A DNA stretch of 64,000 nucleotides from Azospirillum brasilense (GCF_001315015.1 NZ_CP012915.1:1102501-1166500), one strand, 5' to 3'. Counted from the stretch's first letter, positions 17,562 to 26,329 are shown. Numbers and translations: made by a program. The notes: generated by a model from the sequence alone, not told the origin.

Positions 17562-18161
17562 TCACGATTCCGGGCCGCCGCACAGCCGGCGCATCTCCGC
17601 CGTCTCGCGCTGGTAGCCGAGCCGCACCCGCCGGTCGAGCACGAGGCAGAGGTAGGTGTCCTGCGCCGTCGGGTCGCTGGCGTGGTAGCGGCGCACCGCT
17701 TCCGTCCAGGAGCCGTGGCGGTCGTACAGCTCCCGCAGGAAGCGGGCGGCGTAGGCGACGTTGACCGCAGGGTCCAGCATGTCGTCGCCCCCCGCGAAGG
17801 AGCCGGCGTGCCAGCGCGTGTGGATCTGCATGCAGCCGACCGCCACGTCGCCGCGCAGGCCGCCCTCGCCGTCCTGCATCAGCCGCAGCGCCTCGCGCCG
17901 CGTCGCCGGATAGTGCGGACGGCCGGAGACGTTCAACGCCCAGGGCCAGGGCATCCCGGCCCGCCCGGATTCCACGACGCTCATGGCGTGCAGGATGCCC
18001 GGCGGGATGCCGTAGAGTGCCTCCCCGTTGCGGAGATAGCGGCTGCACTGGAACAGCGCCGGTCCACCGTCGGACGCCGGGGCCAGTTCCGCCGCCACCG
18101 GTCCAGCGAGCAGCGCGCCCATCAGGGCGAGCGCACCGGCCAGAATGCCGCGCGTCCTCAT
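17562..18161 (-). CDS. T6SS-linked lytic transglycosylase (SLT family)
   Basis: The 199-residue protein has a signal peptide (1-24) and a lysozyme-like SLT domain. The likely catalytic Glu is in SVVESGRAG; the following DVAVGCMQIHTRWH, DPAVNVAYAARFL and GSWTEAVRRYHASDP segments are the family's conserved blocks. It should cut peptidoglycan in the periplasm and probably opens the wall for the T6SS membrane complex, as shown for other T6SS-encoded muramidases. The ATG overlaps the previous stop by 4 bp. Confidence 0.88.
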   Translation of the reverse strand: MRTRGILAGALALMGALLAGPVAAELAPASDGGPALFQCSRYLRNGEALYGIPPGILHAMSVVESGRAGMPWPWALNVSGRPHYPATRREALRLMQDGEGGLRGDVAVGCMQIHTRWHAGSFAGGDDMLDPAVNVAYAARFLRELYDRHGSWTEAVRRYHASDPTAQDTYLCLVLDRRVRLGYQRETAEMRRLCGGPES

Positions 18162-20182
18162 GCGCGCACCCGCAGGGCGACGCACAGCCGGTCCACCGCC
18201 ATCGCGGCGCCGCCGCCATGCTCGGCCAGACCGGCGGACACCGCGGCGGTGACGCTGGCGGCGGACAGGTCGTCGAGATTGCCGAGGATGCCGGTCAGCC
18301 GCGCCCGCCCGAAGGCGACGCCGAAGCGGTTCTCGCCGTCCAGCAGTCCGCCGTTGCACAGCACCAGCGTGGAGGGCACCGGCAGGTCGAGCGCGGTTTC
18401 CACCGCCGTCATCGCGGGATCGAGGCCGAGCGGCGGGTTGGCCGCCACCGGCAGGTCCACCACATCGCCGAAGCGCCGCAGCAGGAAGGGTTCCGGCACG
18501 CCCGCGGCGGCGAAAACCAGCCGGCGCGAGCGCGGCGACACGATGCCCATGGCGAGCCCGATCGACAGGCCCGCCGCGTTGTCCGCCGCCAGCAGTCGGT
18601 TGGCTCCGGTCAGGCAGGCCGCCGGCCCGAGCCCGGCCGCCGCCAGCGTGCGCAAGGCGGCGCGCGCCGTCACCGTCATGAAGCCCGCCGCCAGCCCACC
18701 GCCCGACACCTGCCCGATCAGGACCGCCAGCGACCCGTCCGCCGTCAGGAAGAAATCGTAGAAGCTGCCGTCGAACTCCGCCGCAGGACGCATCAGGCCC
18801 GACGCCTCCAGATCGGGGGGCGTGGTCAGGTCGGAGGGCAGGATGGCCGCCTGCATGCGCCGGGCGATCTCGAACTGCTTCTGCAATTCCAGAAGCTCGG
18901 TGCGGGTGTCCAGCGCGGCCTGAAGCTGCCGGACCATGCCGTCGAGCGCGGTGTGCTGGTCGCGCACGCGTTCCGCCATCACCTCGAAGGCGACGGCGAG
19001 CGCGCCGGGGTCGTCGGTACGGGCGCAGGGCGTCCGGCCCTCCGACGCCGCCTCGATTCGGGCGAGGTCGGCGAGAAGTTCACGCCGCCCCTGCTCCGGC
19101 AGGGTTTCGGACAGACGCAGCATCTGGCGGCGGATGAAGGACTGCTGGCGCAGCCAGTGACGGGCGCGCCGCTCCTCGGCGTCGCGCAGCGCGCGGCTGC
19201 GGCTGCGGAACACCTCCACGGTGCGGGCGAGCTGCCCGGCTTCGTCGGTGCGCTCCGCCCCCAGCACGGCGACGCCGGTGTCCCCCGCCGCCAGAGCGGA
19301 CAGGGCGGACATCGAGGCGTAAACCGGAGTGAAAACCCGCCGGAAGTACCAGTCCAGCCCCAGCGTCCCCGCCACCAGCATCATCAGCACCACGAGGATG
19401 GCGGAGCTGTCCAGCAGGCTGTCGGCCATGGTGGCCAGCGTGGTCTCGCGCACGGTGACGAGGTACAGCGTGCCGTCCCCCTCCGTCCCGGCAACCTTAG
19501 GCAGGCGCAGCTTGCGCACGCCGTAGCCGCGGGCGCCGATGCTCGCCTGCACCTCCTCGCCGCGCTCCGCGGCGGAACGCACGTCGGCCCAGGCCAGCGG
19601 TCCGGCGTGGCCGTACAAGGTGCCGTCGCTGCCGACCAGGAAGGCGGAACCGCCGAGGACGCCGGCCAGTGCCTCCAGGCCGCCGGTCAGCGGACGGATG
19701 GCGACCAGCGCCCGGTCGGCCGGCCGCTGCGCGCCGAGGGGGCGGGCGAGCAGAAGCTGCGCGGCACCGCCGGTCAGCACCAGACCGTCCTGCGTGTCGT
19801 TGCGGGCCAGCACCTGCCCGATGCGCCGCTCGTCGAGAAGGCGGATCGGCTGGTCGGCCGGGACAGCAAGCAGGGTCTGTCCGGCGCCGTTGACCACCGT
19901 CACCGCCGTGAATCCCAGAGCGCCGAGCCGCTCCGCCGCCGTCGCGGCGTTGCCGCGCTCCAGGGCGTCGGTGAGGCGGGGATCGCCCACCGCCACCCGA
20001 GCGGCCGCGGCGGACTGGTCGAGCAGCCCTTCCCACAGCCGCAGAGTCATCCGCCCCTCGTCCTCGGCGTGGCGGGTGGCCCCGCTCTCGATGCGCAGCA
20101 GGGCGAAGACCGCGGCGGTGACGAGCACGGCAAGGACCACCGCGGCGGCGGCCACCGTCATGCGCTGGCGAAGACCGGTCAT
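18158..20182 (-). CDS. Membrane sensor with HAMP and degenerate SpoIIE/PP2C domain
   Basis: The 674-residue protein has two membrane helices (about 9-29 and 261-281) around a Cache-like periplasmic domain, then a HAMP segment (282-335; TDEAGQLARTVEVFR), a helical linker and a SpoIIE-type PP2C domain (about 432-674) introduced by the usual ARRMQAAILP. In active RsbU/SpoIIE domains metal is held by Asp in GGDFYD, GDVSG and TDG. Here these read DGSFYD (S473), GQVSG (Q491) and NGG (G611). It is therefore probably not an active phosphatase and may act as a binding or scaffold module. It overlaps its neighbours by 4 bp on each side. Confidence 0.82.
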   Translation of the reverse strand: MTGLRQRMTVAAAAVVLAVLVTAAVFALLRIESGATRHAEDEGRMTLRLWEGLLDQSAAAARVAVGDPRLTDALERGNAATAAERLGALGFTAVTVVNGAGQTLLAVPADQPIRLLDERRIGQVLARNDTQDGLVLTGGAAQLLLARPLGAQRPADRALVAIRPLTGGLEALAGVLGGSAFLVGSDGTLYGHAGPLAWADVRSAAERGEEVQASIGARGYGVRKLRLPKVAGTEGDGTLYLVTVRETTLATMADSLLDSSAILVVLMMLVAGTLGLDWYFRRVFTPVYASMSALSALAAGDTGVAVLGAERTDEAGQLARTVEVFRSRSRALRDAEERRARHWLRQQSFIRRQMLRLSETLPEQGRRELLADLARIEAASEGRTPCARTDDPGALAVAFEVMAERVRDQHTALDGMVRQLQAALDTRTELLELQKQFEIARRMQAAILPSDLTTPPDLEASGLMRPAAEFDGSFYDFFLTADGSLAVLIGQVSGGGLAAGFMTVTARAALRTLAAAGLGPAACLTGANRLLAADNAAGLSIGLAMGIVSPRSRRLVFAAAGVPEPFLLRRFGDVVDLPVAANPPLGLDPAMTAVETALDLPVPSTLVLCNGGLLDGENRFGVAFGRARLTGILGNLDDLSAASVTAAVSAGLAEHGGGAAMAVDRLCVALRVRA

Positions 20183-22122
20183 CGCGCGGCCTCCCCGTTG
20201 ACCGGAACGCGCCGGCGTGGCGTGGCGTGGCGCCACAGGGCCAGGGCCAGCGGCGGGAGCGCGGCGATCCCGGCGAGCAAAGCGAGGGAGGGCAGCGTTC
20301 CGGCGGCCACCACCGTGTTGCTCCCTCCGGAGAGCCACAGCACGCCGAGCGTTCCGGCCAGGGTCAGCGCGGCGCGGACCGCGGTCAGCCCTCCCCAGTT
20401 CCCCGACGCCGCGAATCCCGCATGGCCGGCGCCAAGCGCCGCGGCGATGCCCAGTGCGACGGCCGTTCCCGGCTCCACCGGGCCGAGCGCCAGGAGCAGC
20501 CCGACCGCCGCCGTCGCACACAGGCTCAGCAGTGCCGCAGCCCCCCGCGGCACCAGCACCGCAACCAGGGCGGCGGCCAGCCAGGCCGGGGTGGCATGCA
20601 GCCAGAGAATCTCTGCAATCCGGCGGGCGTCCATCGCTCCGCCGCCGTCGGCCCGGCTCAACACCGCCAGGGCCAGCGCTGTGACCAGCCACAGCCCCCA
20701 ACCCTTGGGACGCGCCGCACCGTCCGCCCACCAGCGGTCCATCGCCAGCAAGGCACGGAGCGTCACGCGCGACGGTGTCAGACCGCCCCGCCGCTCCAGC
20801 CGGACGGCGGCCAGCAGTCCGGCCAGCCCGGACAGCACCGCGCCGGCCATCAGAACATTTGGCACGCCACCGCCGAGGCATAGGACCGACAGCCCCGTTC
20901 CAACGACCAGACCGCCCGCGGCAGACACCGCCGGCCCGGCACGCAGGCTTTCCGCGGCGGGACGCGCCGCCTGGAAGGGAAGTGCGGCGAAAACCCCGCC
21001 CATCACCGCGCCGGCCAGCCAGACGACCACTCCGTCCCCCAGCCCGTTCAGCAGCGCCCAACCACCCAGCGCCAACGCCCCCGCGACGGGCGCGCGGCGG
21101 CCGAGCGCCAGGGCGAGCGGCACCGCCGCGGCCATGCCAAGAAGCACCCCGCCGAGCGCCACAGCCGGCGGCAGGTGCCGCGCCGCCATGGCCGCCGCGG
21201 CCGCGGCCCCCACACCCGCGCAGAAGGCGGTGGCGTAGGGCAACGACCCGGCGTCCGGCGGGGCCAGCGCGGTCAGCCGGTCGGGCGAGAAACGGCCCAG
21301 CCGTTCGATCCGCTCGATCAGCGGCGCCACCTCCGCCGCCGCGTCCTTGTTGAAGCTGAGGTCGCGCACCTCGGCCAGATAGCTGCGCAGGCGGGCGAAG
21401 CGGTCGTTCACACCGGTCACCACCCGATTCATCTCGGCCAGCAGGGTGCCGATCAGGCTCTGCTCCACCGGCGGGGCGATGCGGTCGTAGGCGGAGCGCG
21501 CGAGGTTGGCCTCCAACGACGCCACCAGCCGCAGCGGCGCCATCACCTGCGCGTTCAGCATGGTGCGCAGCGCCAGCCCGCCGAGCGCCAGCGCGATGCT
21601 CAGTGCCACCGCAAAGTCGATCAGGATGCGCGGCGCGTTGGCCGGCTGCGCAACGGCGCTGCGGCCCAGCAGGACCTCCCCCGCCGTCGCGGCGCCCTGC
21701 CGGATGGGAAAGCGCTGCAGGACCAGCCCCAGCGCGGACCAGTCGGTTTCCGCCGGCACCAGCCGGACCGACAGGTCGGGGCGCGCGGCGTCGGATTTCT
21801 GGAACAAGGGACGGCCGGCCCCGTCCACCACCAGGATCAGCTTGATCTCCGGGAAAACCGCGCCGGCCTCGCCCAGATAATCGTCCATCCCGGCCATGCG
21901 GTCGAGCGGCAGGCCGAGCGCCAGAGCCTTCTCCAAGTCATGGGCGATGCCCGTCCCGACGATCTCGGCGCGGGAGGCGGTTCCGCGGTCGGCCAGCCCC
22001 GCCGCGGCGATCAGTGCCGCCGCCAGCGTGGCGAGCCAGGGCACGACGACCACCACCGCCATCAGCGGTATGAAACGGCGCAACACGCTGCGTTGGGGGA
22101 ACAGCGTCGCCGGACGGGTCAT
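20179..22122 (-). CDS. Large membrane protein: periplasmic sensor, HAMP-like linker, polytopic C-terminus
   Basis: I do not recognise a named family for this 647-residue protein. It has a first membrane helix (about 18-42), a Cache-like periplasmic domain (GLPLDRMAGMDDYL, then LILVVDGAGRPLF), a second helix (about 166-188) followed by a HAMP-like segment (SLEANLARSAYDR), a helical linker, and then some ten or more Ala/Leu/Gly-rich helices to the C-terminus (about 300-635). The polytopic half resembles transporter-like membrane domains sometimes joined to signalling modules. It overlaps the gene before and after it by 4 bp. A signalling role for the T6SS is inferred from context. Confidence 0.7.
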   Translation of the reverse strand: MTRPATLFPQRSVLRRFIPLMAVVVVVPWLATLAAALIAAAGLADRGTASRAEIVGTGIAHDLEKALALGLPLDRMAGMDDYLGEAGAVFPEIKLILVVDGAGRPLFQKSDAARPDLSVRLVPAETDWSALGLVLQRFPIRQGAATAGEVLLGRSAVAQPANAPRILIDFAVALSIALALGGLALRTMLNAQVMAPLRLVASLEANLARSAYDRIAPPVEQSLIGTLLAEMNRVVTGVNDRFARLRSYLAEVRDLSFNKDAAAEVAPLIERIERLGRFSPDRLTALAPPDAGSLPYATAFCAGVGAAAAAAMAARHLPPAVALGGVLLGMAAAVPLALALGRRAPVAGALALGGWALLNGLGDGVVVWLAGAVMGGVFAALPFQAARPAAESLRAGPAVSAAGGLVVGTGLSVLCLGGGVPNVLMAGAVLSGLAGLLAAVRLERRGGLTPSRVTLRALLAMDRWWADGAARPKGWGLWLVTALALAVLSRADGGGAMDARRIAEILWLHATPAWLAAALVAVLVPRGAAALLSLCATAAVGLLLALGPVEPGTAVALGIAAALGAGHAGFAASGNWGGLTAVRAALTLAGTLGVLWLSGGSNTVVAAGTLPSLALLAGIAALPPLALALWRHATPRRRVPVNGEAAR

Positions 22123-22871
22123 CGCAGCACCTCACCATCGATGCGGGCGGCCTCGGTCTCCGCCGCGCGCAGCCCGGCCAGGACGGCGGACAGAGCCGGA
22201 TCGCCAACCGCCACGGCGGCGGGTGCGTCGGTCTGGAGCTGCCGCGCCTCGGCGGCGTAGAAGGCCGTCCGCTCCAGAACGGAGCGGCAAACGCCGGACA
22301 GCAGAAGCCGCGTGCCCAGAACGGCGAGAATCCCGATGGCGGCCAGGAAGACGGCGGTGACCGTCGCCGTCTCGCGCAGCGCGGCCAGAACCTCCACCCG
22401 CGCGTCCTGCTGCGGGGCGAGGCCCAGCACGGCGCCGGCGGGCTTGCCCAGGGCGTCGGCCACCGGCACGCCGACCAGCACGCCGTCGCGGTCCGCGAGT
22501 TCCCAGGGCTCCGCCGGCAGCCCCGTAGCGCCGCCCATCCAAGAGGCCGGCACCGGCGTCCCCGCCGCTTGGGCGGTGGCAAACAGCACCGTCCCGCGCG
22601 GGTCCACCACATAGAGCCGCACGCCCCCGCCACCGGTGGAGGCCACCTCGATCAGCCTTTGCAGGTCGTTCTGGTCGGCGAGCGGAAAGCCGATGGCCGC
22701 GCGCTCCGCCGCGCTGGCCGCCACGCGGCTGGCCAACGCCGACGCGCGCGCGGCGATTTCCGCCGTGTGCGCCTCCGCCACCGCGTTGTGAAAGGCGAAC
22801 AGGGTGAACGCCTGCCCGCCCACGGCGCACAGCCACAACACAAGCGCCAGACGCCCGAAACCGTAGAGCAT
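22119..22871 (-). CDS. Two-helix membrane sensor-like protein
   Basis: This 250-residue protein is the first gene of the leftward T6SS block. It has a first membrane helix (about 5-26), a periplasmic domain with IGFPLADQNDLQRLIE and VRLYVVDPRGTVLF, a second helix (169-191) and a short cytoplasmic tail of about 60 residues without an output domain. The periplasmic motifs recur in the next protein, so the two look like paralogous sensors. The ATG has GGGAGG six bases upstream. Exact function is unknown; a role in sensing for the T6SS is an inference. Confidence 0.7.
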   Translation of the reverse strand: MLYGFGRLALVLWLCAVGGQAFTLFAFHNAVAEAHTAEIAARASALASRVAASAAERAAIGFPLADQNDLQRLIEVASTGGGGVRLYVVDPRGTVLFATAQAAGTPVPASWMGGATGLPAEPWELADRDGVLVGVPVADALGKPAGAVLGLAPQQDARVEVLAALRETATVTAVFLAAIGILAVLGTRLLLSGVCRSVLERTAFYAAEARQLQTDAPAAVAVGDPALSAVLAGLRAAETEAARIDGEVLR

Positions 22872-23026
22872 GGCCAGCCTCCCAAGGGTCCGGCTATAGC
22901 GGCTTTCCGCGGGTGCATCCCGTTCAGATTGGCCCAACTTGGTCTGATCTGCTTTTGCCGCTCCCCGGCCCCTGCGATACTCCCCGGCCAACCACAAAGG
23001 ACACGCTCCATCATGAAGCGGCCATC
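22872..23026. promoter_or_regulatory. Divergent promoter region of the T6SS
   Basis: The two T6SS blocks diverge from this 155-bp region, so at least one promoter for each direction should be here. I see no clear sigma-54 motif or palindrome; promoter positions cannot be fixed by eye. Confidence 0.45.
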
Positions 23027-23341
23027 ATGAACCGGGACGCCCGCCTGCACGCCATCCTCGCCCGGCTGCGCAGCGACTCCCCCGGCGAGCGGCTGGCCGC
23101 CCTCTCCGCGCTGGAGCGGCTGATGCCCGCCGGCACCTCCCTCTACGAGGTCATCCAGGTCGGGCTGTTCTACACCGACCGCGGCACCGTCGCCCCCTCG
23201 CTGGTCGAGGAGGTGGACCGCCTGCGCGGCGAGGCGCAGGAGGCCGCGCGGCGCGAGGAGCGGCAGCGCCGCCGCGTCCGGGCGCTGGAAACCGGCATCC
23301 GCGCCGTGATGGAGGACTTCCGCGGCGGCAAGGACGGCTGA
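23027..23341 (+). CDS. Small coiled-coil protein of unknown function
   Basis: The 104-residue protein has an N-terminal helical block (RLHAILARLRSDSPGERLAAL through MPAGTSL) similar in pattern to short proteins in which an ILARL-x-SD-x-xGE-x-xAA helix pair is found, then a charged region (about 60-90) rich in Arg/Glu that should form a coiled coil. It is the first gene of the rightward T6SS block. The ATG at 23027 is chosen because upstream codons are Pro-rich and unlike the rest. I do not recognise a function. Confidence 0.65.
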   Translation: MNRDARLHAILARLRSDSPGERLAALSALERLMPAGTSLYEVIQVGLFYTDRGTVAPSLVEEVDRLRGEAQEAARREERQRRRVRALETGIRAVMEDFRGGKDG

Positions 23342-23469
23342 CCGCCTTCGCTCCGCAACGGACGCAGTTCCGGCGGCGTGACTCCGGGAGTGGACCAACA
23401 AGGCGTTCCGCGGCGGCCCGCCATCGCACACCTTGCGGGGCAATACCGCCGTGCGTACCCGGAGGCCCT

Positions 23470-24105
23470 TTGCCCACCATCACCGCACCCTGTCAGCATG
23501 CCCTATACGCCGCCGTGGATTCCGCGGCGGCGGCGCGCGGCATGACGGTGCCCGCCCTGATCCGCTCCTGCCTGACGCTGGTCGGGCCGGAGGCGCTGAC
23601 CCATCTGCCCGATCCCGGCAGCCCCGAGCCGGTGGACGTCTCCCACCGCACCGTGACGCTGAAGAACGGCGGCACCCGCCGCGTGCGGGTGGTGCCGAAG
23701 CTGCGGGTGCGCCACGCCACGCCGCTGGACGCGGCGACCGTGCGCAAGGCCGCCTGGGTCGCCGCCACCATCGGCAACGACGACGGCGCGCATCTCATCA
23801 CCGCGGGCGAACTGAACGCCGTGGAAAGCGAGATGAGCCGCTGCCGCCTGCGGCTGGAGCAGTTGACCGCGGCGCTGGAGACGCTGGCCTTCCGCCCGCT
23901 GCGCCAGCCGATCCGCAAGCCCTGGCAGGCCACCTACGTGCTGGGTTTCACCCACGAATGGGGCCTCGACCCGCAGGTGGTGAACAGCCGTTTCCGCACG
24001 CTGGCCCCGATCTTCCACCCCGACACCGGCCTGCTCTCCAGCGCCGAGCGGATGAGTCAACTATTGGAGGCCCGCAACTTCCTCTTGCAGCACCTTCGAA
24101 GCTGA
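23470..24105 (+). CDS. J-domain-like protein in the T6SS cluster
   Basis: The 211-residue protein has a central helical part and, near the C-terminus (about 160-210), a J-domain-like segment: FRTLAPIFHPDTG contains the HPD tripeptide that DnaJ proteins use to stimulate Hsp70, with the following helix MSQLLEARNFLLQHL. It may be a dedicated co-chaperone for assembly of sheath or baseplate parts. The start is TTG with GGAGG four bases upstream; the first ATG is at codon 25 and would remove conserved-looking sequence. The function is inferred. Confidence 0.7.
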   Translation: MPTITAPCQHALYAAVDSAAAARGMTVPALIRSCLTLVGPEALTHLPDPGSPEPVDVSHRTVTLKNGGTRRVRVVPKLRVRHATPLDAATVRKAAWVAATIGNDDGAHLITAGELNAVESEMSRCRLRLEQLTAALETLAFRPLRQPIRKPWQATYVLGFTHEWGLDPQVVNSRFRTLAPIFHPDTGLLSSAERMSQLLEARNFLLQHLRS

Positions 24106-24134
24106 GCGGGCGATGCTTCGTACGCCGGACATTC

Positions 24135-24149
24135 CCTCCGAAACGGAGG
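24135..24149. other. Short stem-loop upstream of tssB
   Basis: CCTCCG-AAA-CGGAGG forms a perfect 6-bp hairpin in the 168-bp gap between the J-domain gene and tssB. It has no T-run. It could reduce read-through from the first two genes or protect the tssB message. Confidence 0.4.
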
Positions 24150-24273
24150 TGTTCCGGGGCGATGTCGTCCAATTGGGGTCCATCTCGGCTGGCCTCCGCG
24201 GGGGTGCCTTTCGAATGATGGCGAAGCTCGACAGCCGGCGCGCGACGCGCACAACCCTATGAGGTCGTCAGAT

Positions 24274-24810
24274 ATGAGCGAGAGCAGTCAGAAGAAGTTG
24301 GAGCGCGTCCGCCCGCCGCGGGTGAAGCTCACCTACGAGGTCCACACCGGTGGCGCCCAGGAGATGAAGGAGCTGCCCTTCCTGGTCGGCATCCTGGCCG
24401 ACCTCAGCGGCAAGCCGGAGAAGCCCCTTCCCAAGCTGAAGGAGCGCAAGTTCGTCGAGATCGACCGCGACAACTTCAACGACGTGATGGCCTCCGTCGG
24501 CCCGCGCCTCGCCTTCCAGGTGGACAACAAGCTGCAGGAGGACGGCGGCAAGCTGAACATCCTGCTGAACATGCGCCACATGGACGATTTCCAGCCGGTG
24601 GAGGTGCTGAAGCAGGTGCCGACGCTGAGCCGCCTGTTCGAAGCCCGGCAGAAGCTGTCGGACCTGCTGGCCAAGCTGGACGGCAACGACGAGCTGAACG
24701 GCCTGCTGAACGACGTCATCACCAGCACCGAACAGCAGGACGAGCTGAAGAAGCTCCTCGGCCCGGTGGCCGGTGCCCCGGCCGGCGAGCCCGCGGGCGA
24801 GCCCGCCTGA
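24274..24810 (+). CDS. tssB: T6SS sheath small subunit TssB (VipA)
   Basis: The 178-residue product shows the TssB hallmarks: RVRPPRVKLTYEV near the start, ELPFLVGILADLSG, the FVEIDRDNFNDVM helix and LLNMRHMDDFQP. TssB pairs with TssC to build the contractile sheath in the cytoplasm. The ATG at 24274 is preferred to one five codons earlier because GAGG lies nine bases before it. The C-terminus ends in a short Pro/Gly/Glu repeat (AGEPAGEPA). Confidence 0.95.
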   Translation: MSESSQKKLERVRPPRVKLTYEVHTGGAQEMKELPFLVGILADLSGKPEKPLPKLKERKFVEIDRDNFNDVMASVGPRLAFQVDNKLQEDGGKLNILLNMRHMDDFQPVEVLKQVPTLSRLFEARQKLSDLLAKLDGNDELNGLLNDVITSTEQQDELKKLLGPVAGAPAGEPAGEPA

Positions 24811-24859
24811 TCCCCCGTCCCGTCAAGCCCAATCAGAACCCCCTTCACGGAGCGAACAG

Positions 24860-26329
24860 GTGAGCACGGAAACGTCCGTTGAGAGCGCCGCCAGTCTGTC
24901 CCTGCTCGACCGCATGATGGTCGAAGGCAAGATGGCGCGCGAAGAGGGCCAGCGGCCCTACGCCCGCGACCTTCTGACCGAATTCGTCGACCAGGTCCTC
25001 GCCGAGACCGGCGACGCCTCCGCCATCGACGTGGTCGAGGCGATCAACCAGCGCATCGCGCAGATCGACGAGCTGATCAGCGACCAGCTGAACGAGGTCA
25101 TGCACCACCCCGACTTCCAGAAGCTGGAAGGCACGTGGCGCGGCCTCAACTACCTCGTCATGAACACCGAGACCTCGACGACGCTGAAGCTGCGCGTCCT
25201 CAACGTCTCCCGCAAGGACCTCCAGAAGGACCTGGACAGCGCGGTCGAGTTCGACCAGAGCGCCATGTTCAAGATGGTCTACGAGGCCGAGTACGGCACG
25301 CTGGGCGGCACGCCCTACAGCATGCTGGTCGGTGACTACGAGTTCGGCCGCCATCCGCAGGACATCTCCCTGCTGGAGAAGATGTCGAACCTCGCCGCCG
25401 CCGCCCACGCGCCGTTCATCAGCGCCGTGTCGCCGGCGATGTTCGACATGGAGAACTTCGGCGAGCTGGGCGCCCCGCGCGACCTGTCGAAGATCTTCGA
25501 GACGGCCGAGATGGTGAAGTGGCGGTCCTTCCGTTCGTCGGAAGACTCCCGCTACGTCTCGCTGACCATGCCGCACGTCCTGATGCGCCTGCCCTACGGC
25601 CCGAACACCGTTCCGGTCGAAGGCATGAACTTCGTCGAGGACACCGACGGGCGCGATCATTCCAAGTACCTGTGGGGCAACGCCTCCTGGGCGCTGGCCG
25701 CGCGCATCACCGACAGCTTCGCCAAGCACGGCTGGACCGCGGCCATCCGCGGCGTGGAAGGCGGCGGCAAGGTCGAGGGTCTGCCCAGCCACACCTTCAA
25801 GACCGACGAGGGCGACGTCGCCCTGAAGTGCCCGACGGAGATCGCCATCACCGATCGCCGTGAGAAGGAGCTGAACGACCTCGGCTTCATCTCGCTGGTC
25901 CACTGCAAGAACACGGATTACGCGGCGTTCTTCAGCGGCCAGACCACCAACAAGCCGAAGGTCTACAACACCGACGAGGCCAACGCGAACGCCCGCATCT
26001 CCGCGATGCTGCCGTACATGCTGGTGTCGTCGCGCTTCGCCCATTACCTGAAGGTGATGCTGCGCGACAAGATCGGCGCCTTCCTGACGCGCAACAACAT
26101 CACGGACCACCTGAACACCTGGATCGCCAACTACGTCCTTCTGGACGACGAGGCGTCGCAGGGCACGAAGGCCCGTTTCCCGCTGCGCGAGGCCCGCATC
26201 GACGTCTACGACGTTCCGGGCCGTCCGGGCGTCTACCGCGCCAACATCTTCCTTCGTCCGCATTTCCAGCTCGAAGAGCTGTCGGCCTCCATCCGCATGG
26301 TCGCCGAACTGCCGGCGCCGGAAGCCTGA
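24860..26329 (+). CDS. tssC: T6SS sheath large subunit TssC (VipB)
   Basis: The 489-residue protein is strongly typical of TssC: EGTWRGLNYLVMNTE, MLVGDYEFGRHPQD, the MPHVLMRLPYG block and the C-terminal FLRPHFQLEELSASIRMVAELP. It forms the sheath with TssB. The start is GTG at 24860, supported by GGAG seven bases upstream; the frame is open to 24773 but would overlap tssB. It lies 49 bp after tssB. Confidence 0.97.
   Translation: MSTETSVESAASLSLLDRMMVEGKMAREEGQRPYARDLLTEFVDQVLAETGDASAIDVVEAINQRIAQIDELISDQLNEVMHHPDFQKLEGTWRGLNYLVMNTETSTTLKLRVLNVSRKDLQKDLDSAVEFDQSAMFKMVYEAEYGTLGGTPYSMLVGDYEFGRHPQDISLLEKMSNLAAAAHAPFISAVSPAMFDMENFGELGAPRDLSKIFETAEMVKWRSFRSSEDSRYVSLTMPHVLMRLPYGPNTVPVEGMNFVEDTDGRDHSKYLWGNASWALAARITDSFAKHGWTAAIRGVEGGGKVEGLPSHTFKTDEGDVALKCPTEIAITDRREKELNDLGFISLVHCKNTDYAAFFSGQTTNKPKVYNTDEANANARISAMLPYMLVSSRFAHYLKVMLRDKIGAFLTRNNITDHLNTWIANYVLLDDEASQGTKARFPLREARIDVYDVPGRPGVYRANIFLRPHFQLEELSASIRMVAELPAPEA

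Noticed and set aside
18017-21238. A 1073-codon plus-strand open frame opposite the sensor genes
   Set aside because: Low-complexity composition and no motifs; the minus-strand membrane proteins explain the region.
24845-26263. A 472-codon minus-strand frame opposite tssC
   Set aside because: Antisense shadow of a highly conserved T6SS gene.
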